This document shows, in pieces, positions 54,739-64,000 of a DNA stretch of 64,000 nt. Source of the DNA: Asterias amurensis (Eukaryota > Echinodermata > Asteroidea > Forcipulatida > Asteriidae); NCBI RefSeq assembly GCF_032118995.1, contig NC_092657.1, positions 8,681,391 to 8,745,390 of the forward strand. The letters run 5' to 3'. The notes below the pieces were generated by a model. It was not told the DNA's origin. It was given only the letters and a program-made list of their open reading frames with translations, and did no database searches. The position numbers and the translations under genes are program-made. The number at the start of each line of letters is the position of its first letter. Positions within the stretch are counted from its first letter, which is position 1.

Positions 54739-57700
54739 TTATGCTTCCTCTTCACTGGTGTCCTCTCTTTCTGGTACACTCAATACTGGATGAAGTTTGA
54801 CAACTTTTCGCTTAGGATAAGCTTTAAGTATATTAACAAGGTTGGAGTCTAACTCTGCCTGTTGGATAGGTTTTTCTCTATTAGCTCTTGATGCCCCTGG
54901 AAATATGTAGAAAAAAACAAAACATCATTATGCCTGTTAATTTATTTCATGTTGGTTAACAATCAACATTTTGTCACACTAGTAAACAAAACATGAATTG
55001 TTTTTTTCCATTCTGAAATCCAGATGTGATTTGTTTCACATGTGGCTCTAACATAACAAGCTTCACAAAATTAAAAAGTAAATGGCAAGAACTTGGGAAA
55101 AAAATTATGAAAAAAAAAATAGAAAATGAGGCAGGCCTTGTGTATGAATTTGATTAAGATACATAAAAAGAAAGTTGATATTATTTGGCAAATAAGGACA
55201 CTGAAGTACTATTGAAAAAAAGTAGCACATAATAATTATGCTGCTAGTTTTCATTTTTTCTCCCTGAAGCAGTCCTTCGGTGAACAGGACCATCGAAAGT
55301 TTGGCGTAACAATAGGGTTGAAAAAATGTGGGGCCGGATGGCTGGAGTTTTTAAAACAATCAAAGAACAATGGAGCCCCCCTTTAAAAAAAAGGGTGAAA
55401 AGAAAGAACACCCACATAAGAGACCAAATGTACTTAACTGTCCCTTTGTTATAGACTCAACAAGGCAGTAAATATGAGGGCACACATACATAAACAAATA
55501 CATGCAATCAGGGACATACTTTTTTGTTTGTACATTTTGGTCAACAACACCTAGGGTTTTGAATTTTTCCAACCAGGTACCTTTCCTGAGCAGGGGATCC
55601 TTGTGTTATAAGTCACAGGTTTGAATGTGTTTACCTGACTCTAGGTACATGTTTCTTTTTTCAGGAGTGCATACAATTTTAGTGCAAATTTTTATCACTC
55701 GCAGAAAGTATAGCTTTCGTTAATACGGTTTTTTAAGTTAGTAAAATTAATAAGTCGAGAGTTTACTTACTGATAATGATCGTATATAGAGCGAGACCCT
55801 GCAAGGATGTCTTGGCATCACACTTTTTCCTTTCCTGGCCACACTTTGAAAGCATTGCCAGTACTGGTACCGATGCCACTGCCTCTAACATTTTCCTTAG
55901 TACTGGCCTTGCCTCCTTTTCTCCAGCAGCCTTCACCACTAGATATTGTTTCTTAAAGAAAATTAGGCAAGCAATAAGAGAAAGGAAAACGTTTATTACC
56001 GTTTGATTCATGGTGTTGATTAGTTGTTGACTAGATTATTACAAAAGCGCCAAAATTGGCGGTTGCGAGCCTTATAACACTACAACACATATATAGCAGT
56101 AGTAGTGTAATGCTGGTGTTGAAACGAAGACAAAACCCGGTTTGTCCTTCATTCAGGGTTACAAAACAAATCGTCCCTGGATTTTGTATAGTTGATATCT
56201 AGATCTTCTTCATTGTTGAAATATTCACTTAAAGGTTCACGCTCAGTACATATATTGAAAAAAAAACGTAATCAGGACAGCAGTGTATCTTATCAAAGGA
56301 TGATTTCTTACCATATGGCTGCTAAATAATTTAGCATAACATGAAAAATGCCGTTTTCCCATAATGCTTTGCTGCTATAAAAGTGCATTGCCCTTCCCAC
56401 ATGTGGCAGCTCTAGTGGTAATGATGGCATTTTTAGATCAATAATGTGTGTAAGGGGAAAAGCGAAATCATACATGTAGGCCTGCGCCAACAGACCAGGA
56501 GATGAGAACATTGTGACAACAAAAAAACGTTTTGATGGTAATAAACATGTGCATCATATAAAACAAATTCGAGGACAAGCACAGAAAAATAGTAAAACCG
56601 GGACACACTCAAAACGTTCAAAAAGCTTTAGGTTAAGTATTATAAAATTCTTCCCTTGTACATGGAGAATCATGTAATGGAAACCAAGGCTTTAAAGAGC
56701 GTATGAGGCGTTAATATGTGTACAGTTCTTAATTATGGAGGGGGGGGGGGCAAAGTCAAAGTGGAACAGTTGTTGGTAGGGGGTGGGGTTTGGAACTGAG
56801 GGAAGGTGCGAGGAAAAGAGATACACACTGCCCAGAAAGAACTAAAGCGGAAATAACCCTAGAGCAGGAAATTCGAAACCAAATCCGTGACAGCAACAGA
56901 TAGGCAGAGAAAGGTGTGGGGGGGGGGGGGGTTGAAAAGGAAATCACATGTTATCGGTGTGGTCTCTGGTAATAAACCATTCCCTGACTGTTTGGATGTT
57001 GTTTTTGTGGGAGACAAAGGTCTTCGTTTTCCAAATAATCATAGCAATGGTTAGAACAGACCTAATGTTTGATGTTTTAATGCATCTTCACAGAAGAAAG
57101 TGTGGCGGGGGGGGGGGGGGGGTTGGGTTTGAGAAAAAGGAAGGGTCGGGAGGATGGAAGGGGTTGTAAAACTCACTAAAAAGAACCTTTTTTTCCGGAG
57201 CAAATATTTGAGTTATATATAGAGAATGTGACTCACCATGACTAAAACATCTACATTTTGTACGTGGTGAACGCTCTTCATCGATTGAAGAATACATCAC
57301 GTCTGCATTGTGCATATCAGCATCGGTCACCAGTACGACAGCTACAAAGAAAATAATAATGAAGTGTTAAGAAATTTGAAGTTTTTTATATACAAACAAA
57401 ACAAATGGCTTACTTCGTCGAGAATGACAATGATGACGTGGGTCACAACGAGTGTGAAACACACACACATACATGTAATTGTTTTAATAACTGTATGACC
57501 GAGGACGAAAACAGATTTTTAACAATTACTCGAGTTACTCTTCTATTTAAACAGGACATGAAATTTGTATTATTTTTATCCTTTTTTTAGATGTTAAATT
57601 AATTGTCTTCATTCATGTGACCCTTAACGTTAATTGGTTGCAAACATGTGAAATGTACTGGAGTTTACTACTTACATGTGTCCTCTTTCTGAAGGGATGC

Positions 57701-59201
57701 TCTCTCGTCAGATTCTTGTGTCTCGATGTTCTCCTCCTCCTCCTCCTCATTGTCCCCTTCCCGGCCTTCTTCGCCATCATCAATTCCTTTACCCCGCTTG
57801 TCACCATTCATTGTCTTTGATGACATTTTTGCTCCCCGACCTGCCCATCTTTGTTGCTTTCTTCTTCGGACTCGTATTTGTCTGACGTAGAGTTATAGCG
57901 TGATACGGCTTTATCAGCCTTCAGGTAAGTATCTGTCAAAAATGTGATGAAAATACTTTGTATAACGTCGGCTACAAACACAAACAGACAATCAATAAAT
58001 GTGCCCCAAATAATTATAGTAATAATGTTCGGTTTTTATAAATTGCTTTATACACCGCATCTCAAAGCGCTTCCAACATTAGTACCCCTGGTCACTGGGC
58101 CATATTCATTCCTTAAACCATCTTAGCTCCCTGAGGAGTATACAGCCTGTGCTGCCAAATATGTAGTGCACTAAGCTAAACCAACCACAAGAACCATCTC
58201 TGCCCTCACAGGTGTCCATTTACCCCTGGACAGAGAGAAGCAATTATAGTAAAGTGTCGTGCTCAGGGACACAGTTCTCACAACCGGGATATGTACCTGT
58301 ATTCATTCCAGTTCAATGTGTTAAAAGAAAAAAATGTACCTTTTTTTCGAACGCAGAAGTATTACAAAATAAATGTCATTATGATTTGAGTGTAAACTTA
58401 CGGAACCGCTCATGCAACACACGGACATGGAACTTTTTCCATTTCGACGGGTTCAGCTTTTTGTGGTCAATGATGAGTCTTTTGATGTTGAAATTTTGCT
58501 CTGGCCACCAGCAAAAATCCTTTCGCTGCGAAAAAATTTGAATAATTTAAAAGAAGGAAGAAAAAAACAAAACAGTTTAAGGTAATACTATATCTCATTA
58601 AAATGCATCTCCATTTTCATAAACCATTTAACGTAGGGGGCGAGTTGAAAGGGATAATATATCCCATCTAACTGAGACAATAAGATAATGTGATCATACG
58701 CACTATTTAGGCCTACAAAGTTTATCGTGAACGAACATAAAACTATCAATAAAATCACACTAACCCTTCCTCCATGCACTAAAAACACACCCGGCATAGC
58801 TACATGCTACATGTAAATGTACATGTACATGATGTATAATATGTACATGTGCACAGTATAACCACATGGCCCGCTGCCACCCACGAACCACGGCACTCGA
58901 CACACATGAACCGTTAAATCTTACGCGATACACAAAACACGTTGTTCTCTACGAACCTCTACAATTTGAATTTCCAAGACAAAAATCTCTCTGTATACTT
59001 CAATAGTATTAACAAAATATACACCCAGAGTAATCAGGAGGCAACTGCTGCTAATTTAAGTACATTTTAAAGTAATAAATACAAATGGAAAATATCAAAA
59101 TCACAGATTTAAAAGTGAAAGTTTGAAAGAGTTTGATTTACCTGTTGGACGAAAAGCAGTCGTTGAGGTGAAAGGTCACTGGACCCCGCGAAACCAGTGA
59201 G
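54739..59201 (-). CDS. divergent DUF4806-like gene (partial, about six exons)
   Basis: Minus-strand exons with AG/GT borders: 59201-59142 (LTGFAGSSDLSPQRLLFVQQ), 58525-58402 (RKDFCWWPEQNFNIKRL; KWKKFHVRVLHERF), 57932-57676 (HTYLKADKAVSRYNSTSD then an acidic Glu-run), 57341-57237 (VVLVTDADMHNADVMYSSID), 55951-55771 (ARPVLRKMLEAVASVPVLAM; KTSLQGLALYTIII), 54896-54739 (NREKPIQQAELDSNLVNILK, stop). The 'CWWP...W..f.VRvL' exon and the final two exons follow the DUF4806 protein plan, and the last intron sits at the same position and phase as in the gene at 4567-11226. Oddities: a one-base discrepancy inside the 57.9-57.7 kb exon, and exons 4 and 5 differ in phase, so an exon is missing from my model. 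First exon not found. Function unknown. Confidence 0.5.
56736..57125. repeat. scattered G-runs in introns
   Basis: Runs of 10-14 G at about 56741, 56919 and 57107, each followed by GGTTG or GGG words. They lie in the fourth intron of the DUF4806-like gene. No other structure seen. Confidence 0.7.
58030..58320 (+). repeat. dispersed SINE-like repeat
   Basis: CATCTTAGCTCCCTGAGGAG, TATACAGCCTGTGCTGCC, ACAGAGAGAAGCAATTATAG and AAAGTGTCGTGCTCAGGGAC follow the order of a widespread marine-invertebrate repeat with a tRNA-derived B box; here the B-box region is diverged (ACCGGGATATGTACC). It sits in an intron of the DUF4806-like gene. Confidence 0.5.
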
Positions 59202-60394
59202 CTAAAACAATGGAACGTGTAGTAGATGTTGGATCACAAGCAGATTACTGCTTTAATGAACTTTAAACATGAAATGTACGGAGAGAATAAAAAATAAAAT
59301 AAAAACGATCATCTCGCTGTGCATCGCACGAGGGCGCAAAACGGCAAAGGCAAACTTATAACTTACATAATACAATTAGGTCATATTATGACGAACAAAT
59401 AATGAATAAAAAAAAAGCCGAAGTCATAATCATGTGTGCATGAGGGCGAATTGAAAAAAAAAAAAAAACAGCTGAAAAACCAATACCAAATAAAATAGTT
59501 ACAAAAATTGCGCAAATGCCCCGAAAACGAAAATTATTTCCAAATAGCGGGTACACTGGGGAAGATGGGACATTGCCTATAAACCAAATCAATTCTGGCA
59601 AACCCATCCTATGCATAACAGTTTTGTCCATAGCTGGTCTGTATGTGGAGGTTGCCCCTTTGCCGTTTTCTATTACCGTTGGCGTTGTTTCACGCGTCAG
59701 ATTAAAAGTGCGGGTTAAAATCTTCCATTGGTAGGCCTATTATTTGTAAAACACAAGGTGGTTAGGTGACTACTTATTATTTTGTTTACAGCCTCGGACC
59801 TAAATAACTAAATAGTTCTGATAGAACGGCTGGATACAGAAAACAAGTTAACTGTGGAGAAACTGAAACCAGCTCTGCTTAGAAATAAATGATTAGGCTA
59901 TCTCTCACACAGTTTAGGCCCTCTGTCCTAAACAGTAATTAGCTCGCCAAGCTATAGTAAGTTCGTAAGTTTTGTTTTTCTAATAGTAGGTTAATAGGCT
60001 GTCATATCCATTGGCTTTACTTGGGTATTTTGCAGTCGCCGCTAGTCAGGGGCGATTATTCCTTGTTTCACTTTTGTTCTGCCCTTATATTAATTAAAAT
60101 CATTCAAATTTTGTGTTACAATGAATTTTATAAGCAAAATTGCCCAAATGGACTAACTGAAAAACGTCCGCTGCCGGAGTCAGCACCCGTATTGCCACAC
60201 CCAGTAATTCACAGTTTAACTTAATTACAAACGTGTTGCTTACTTTTAAGATAATAACGGTATCCGTCTGTTTCTTATAGCAACCTCATATAATACGCTC
60301 AATAAAGTCGTCTGTTCTATGTCCTTACATAACCAAAGATTCCGTAGTCTTATATATTCAGATAATGGTAAAGAAAAAACCCAGTTTCAGTCAA
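59202..60394. other. non-coding stretch
   Basis: No convincing first exon of the minus-strand gene, no repeat family and no RNA gene recognised. A plus-strand open frame at 59516-59734 has no splice support and unremarkable composition. Confidence 0.4.
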
Positions 60395-63300
60395 TGAACT
60401 TTCGGTTGCTGGACGTAGTAGAAAACTCATTACGAAACAAAACATCTGGTTATTTTTACCAGTCGGATGACTATGACTACGTGTGTATTTAGTCAAAAAC
60501 ACGTCAGTTTAACCAGTTTTTTGTGGTTAATAATTAGTGTTCTGACAACGTAATAGTCAGTTATTTGAAGAACCAAAAATCATCTCATTATTCAAACAGG
60601 TAAGCTGACTGCGTGTGTATTTGGTGAAAAACACGTAACTTTGACCATAATTTTTGTGGTTAGTCTTCATCCAAAATAATTGGTGCTTTGACAACGTAAA
60701 AGTCAGTCTTTAAAAAAAGAAAATTATCTCTTTCTTTAAACCGGTAAGATGACTACGTTTGTATTAAGTCATAAATACGTAATTTTGACCAGTGTTTTTG
60801 TGGTAATTCTTTAACCAAAATAGGTGATGTTTTGACAACGTAATAGTCAGTTGTTTGAAACACCGAATCATCTCGTTATTTAAACCTGTAAGATGACTAT
60901 ACGTTCGTGTTTGGTAAAAAAAACACGTAATTTTGACCATAGTTTTTGTGGGTAGTCTTCAACCAAAATAAATGATGTTTTTACAACGTCATTTTTAGTT
61001 CTTTTGAGGATCAAATCATCTTGTTATTTAAACCAGTAAGACGACTACGTTTGTATTTGGTGGAAACACGTAATTTTGACCAGTGTTTTGTGGTTAGTCT
61101 TCAACCAAAATAAATTGTGTTTTGACAACGTTATTTTCAGTCATTTGAAAAACTTAATCATCTCGTTATTTTAACTGGTGAGATGACTACGTTTGTATTT
61201 GGTCACAAACACGTGATATTGACCAGTGTTGTTGTGGTTAGTCTTCACTCAAAGTAACTAGTGTTTGTACAACGTAATAGTCAGTTATTTGAGGAACCAA
61301 ATCATCTCGTTATTTTAAGTGGTAAGATGACTACGTTTGTATTTGGTGGAAAACGCGTAATTTTGACCAGTGTTTTGTGGTTAGTCTTTAACCAAAATAA
61401 ATAGTGTATTGACAACGTAATTGTCAATTATTTTAAGAACCAAATCATCTCATCATTTTAAGTGGTAAGATGACTACGTTTGTATTTGGTGGAAAACGCG
61501 TAATTTTGACCAGTGTTTTGTGGTTAGTCTTCAACCAAAATAAATAGTGTTCTGACAACGTTATTTTTAGTCATTTGAAAAAACTAAATTGTCTCGTTAT
61601 TTAAACCGGTAAGATGACTACGTATGTATTTGGTGGAAAACACGTAATATTGACCAGTGTTTTGTCGCTAGTCTTCAACCAAAACGAATAGTGTATTGAC
61701 AACGTTATTTTCAGTCATTTGAAAAAACTAAATCATCTCGTTATTTTAACTGGTGAGATGACTACGTTTGTATTTGGTGAAAAACACGTGATTTTGACCA
61801 GTGTTTTGTGGTTAGTCTTTAACCAAAATTATTAGTGTATTGACAACGTTATTTTCAGTTATTTGAAAAAACTAAATTATCTCGTTATTTTAACTGGTGA
61901 GATGACTACGTTTGTATTTGGTGAAAAACACCTGATTTTGACCAGTGTTTTGTGGTTAGTATTTAACCAAAATAATTGATGTTTTGACAACGTAATTGTC
62001 AATTATTTTAGGAACCAAATCATCTCGTTATTTTAAGTGGTAAGATGACTACGCTTGTATTTGGTGGAAAACGCGTAATTGTGACCAGTGTTTTGTGGTT
62101 AGTCTTCAACCAAAATAAATAGTGTATTGACAACGTAATTGTCAGTTATTTTAGGAACCAAATCATCTCGTTATTTTAAGTGGTAAGATGACTACGTTTG
62201 TATTTGGTGGAAAACGCGTAATTTTGACCAGTGTTTTGAGGTTAGTCTTCAACCACAATAAATAGTGTTTTGACAACGTTATTTTTAGTCATTTGAAAAA
62301 ACTAACTTATCTCGTTATTTAAACCGGTAAGATGACCACGTATGTATTTGGTGGAAAACACGTAATATTGACCAGTGTTTTGTAGTTAGTCTTAATCCAA
62401 AATAATTGGTGTTTTGACAACGTAATTGTCAGTTATTTTAGGAACTTAATTATCTCGTTATTTTAACTGGTGAGATGACTACGTTTGTATTTGGTGAAAA
62501 ACACGTGATTTTGACCAGTGTTTTGTGGTTAGTCTTTAACCAAAATGAATAGTGTATTGACAACGTTATTTTCAGTCATTTGAAAAACTTAAATCATCTT
62601 GTTATTTAAACCAGTAAGACGACTACGTTTGTATTTGGTGAAAAACACGTGATTTTGACCAGTGTTTTGTGGTTAGTCTTTAACCAAAATAATTGATGTT
62701 TTGGCAACGTAATTGTCAGTTATTTTAAGAACCAAATCATCTCGTCATTTTAAGTGGTATAATGATTACGTTTGTATTTGGTGGAAAACGCGTAATTTTG
62801 ACCAGTGTTTTGTGGTTAGTCTTCAACCAAAATAAATTGTGTTTTGACAACGTTATTTTCAGTCATTTGAAAAACTAACTTATCTCGTTATTTAAACCGG
62901 TAAGATGACTACGTATGTATTTGGTGGAAAACACGTAATATTGACCAGTGTTTTGTGGTTAGTCTTAATCCGAAATAATTAGTGTTTTGACAACGTAATT
63001 GTCAGTTATTTTAGGAACTTAATTATCTCGTTATTTTAACTGGTGAGATGACTACGTTTGTATTTGGTGAAAAACACGTGATTTTGACCAGTGTTTTGTG
63101 GTTAGTCTTCAACCAAAATAAATAGTGTTCTGACAACGTTATTTTTAGTCATTTGAAAAAACTAAATTATCTCGTTATTTAAACCGGTAAGATGACTACG
63201 TTTGTATTTGGTGGAAAACACGTAATTTTTACCAGTGTTTTGTTGTTAGTCTTCAACCAAAATAAATAGTGTTCTGACAACGTTATTTTTAGTCATTTGA

Positions 63301-64000
63301 AAAAACTAAATTATCTCGTTATTTAAACCGGTAAGATGACTACGTTTGTATTTGGTGGAAAACACGTAATTTTGACCAGTGTTTTGTGGTTAGTCTTCAA
63401 CCAAAATAAATTGTGTTTTGACAACGTTATTTTCAGTCATTTGAAAAACTTAATCATCTCGTTATTTTAACTGGTGAGATGACTACGTTTGTATTTGGTC
63501 ACAAACACGTGATATTGACCAGTGTTGTTGTGGTTAGTCTTCACTCAAAGTAACTAGTGTTTGTACAACGTAATAGTCAGTTATTTGAGGAACCAAATCA
63601 TCTCGTAATTTTTACTGGTAAGATGACTACGTTTGTATTTGGTGAAAAACACGTAATTTTGACCAGTGTTTTGTGGTTAGTCTTCAACCAAAATAAATAG
63701 TGTTCAGACAACGTTATTTTTAGTCATTTGAAAAAACTAAATTATCTCGTTATTTAAACCGGTAAGATGACTACGTTTGTATTTGGTGGAAAACACGTAA
63801 TTTTTACCAGTGTTTTGTGGTTAGTCTTCAACCAAAATGAATAGTGTTCTGACAACGTTATTTTTAGTCATTTGAAAAAACTAAATTATCTCGTTATTTA
63901 AACCGGTAAGATGACTTCGTTTGTATTTGGTGGAAAACACGTAATTTTGACCAGTGTTTTGTGGTTAGTCTTCAACCAAAATAAATTGTGTTTTGACAAC
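60395..64000. repeat. satellite array, unit about 143 bp, continues past the window
   Basis: About 25 head-to-tail units. Each has GGTAAGATGACTACGTTTGT, ATTTGGTGGAAAACACGTAA, TTTTGACCAGTGTTTTGTGG, TTAGTCTTCAACCAAAATAA, TTGACAACGTTATTTTCAGT and AATCATCTCGTTATTTTAA. GATGACTACG recurs at spacings of 143-144. The first four units (60395-60960) are the most diverged, as expected at an array edge. Variants alternate: AAACGCGTAA against AAACACGTAA or AAACACGTGA, and ACGTTATTTTCAG against ACGTAATTGTCAG. No open frame of note. Confidence 0.95.

Noticed and set aside
55763-56011. A start codon at 56011 with a hydrophobic leader, suggesting a small secreted or membrane protein
   Set aside because: The leader reads through a good splice acceptor at 55952; the exon start at 55951 matches the DUF4806 intron position, so the hydrophobic part is probably intron.
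60395-64000. Evenly spaced repeats that could be mistaken for a CRISPR-like array
   Set aside because: The whole 143-bp unit is repeated with no unique spacers; this is satellite DNA in a eukaryotic genome.

Overview
The window is eukaryotic nuclear DNA from an invertebrate animal: AT-rich, with exons of 60-390 bases bounded by GT/AG introns, several LINEs, a Ty3/Gypsy element, a Penelope-like element, DNA transposons and satellite DNA. Two dispersed palindromic repeats (35.2 kb and 53.7 kb) look like repeats I remember from echinoderm, particularly sea star, genomes. The assignment to an asteroid echinoderm is inference. I see no housekeeping gene, RNA gene or CRISPR array.

Layout. 0-13 kb: repeats, a SAMD3-like C-terminal fragment, a CACTA-type (DUF4218-like) transposase remnant, and a decayed DUF4806-type gene whose introns hold a Ty3/Gypsy element (4.8-9.9 kb); then minisatellites. 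13.9-19.9 kb: one DNA transposon with about 420-bp terminal inverted repeats, a possible 3-bp target duplication and a decayed gene ending in a FEN1/XPG-like nuclease domain. 20-28.5 kb: a minus-strand BEN-domain gene whose first large intron holds an inverted copy of its own exons, giving a palindrome of about 4.6 kb. 29.3-31.6 kb: a decayed, unclassified transposase-like gene. 31.9-35.1 kb (minus): a nearly intact gene with zinc fingers, a tyrosine recombinase core and a Myb-like tail. 35.7-37.9 kb: remnant of a second, divergent FEN1/XPG-like transposon gene. 38.6-40.8 kb: Penelope-like element with a GIY-YIG domain. 40.8-42.8 kb: LINE. 42.9-51.9 kb (plus): a second tyrosine recombinase-like gene in at least nine exons, with two LINEs in its introns. 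52-54.3 kb: minisatellite and a palindromic repeat. 54.7-59.2 kb (minus): a divergent DUF4806-like gene. 60.4-64 kb: a satellite array with a unit of about 143 bp that runs off the window.

How it fits together. Nothing here looks like a metabolic pathway. It is an accessory region built from recombinases, transposases and genes of transposon-associated families (DUF4806, BEN, tyrosine recombinase), with elements nested in one another's introns. The best candidates for genes still under selection are the BEN gene, the two tyrosine recombinase genes and the right-hand DUF4806-like gene, because their splice phases agree over several exons. Product names come from remembered family patterns, not from database searches.
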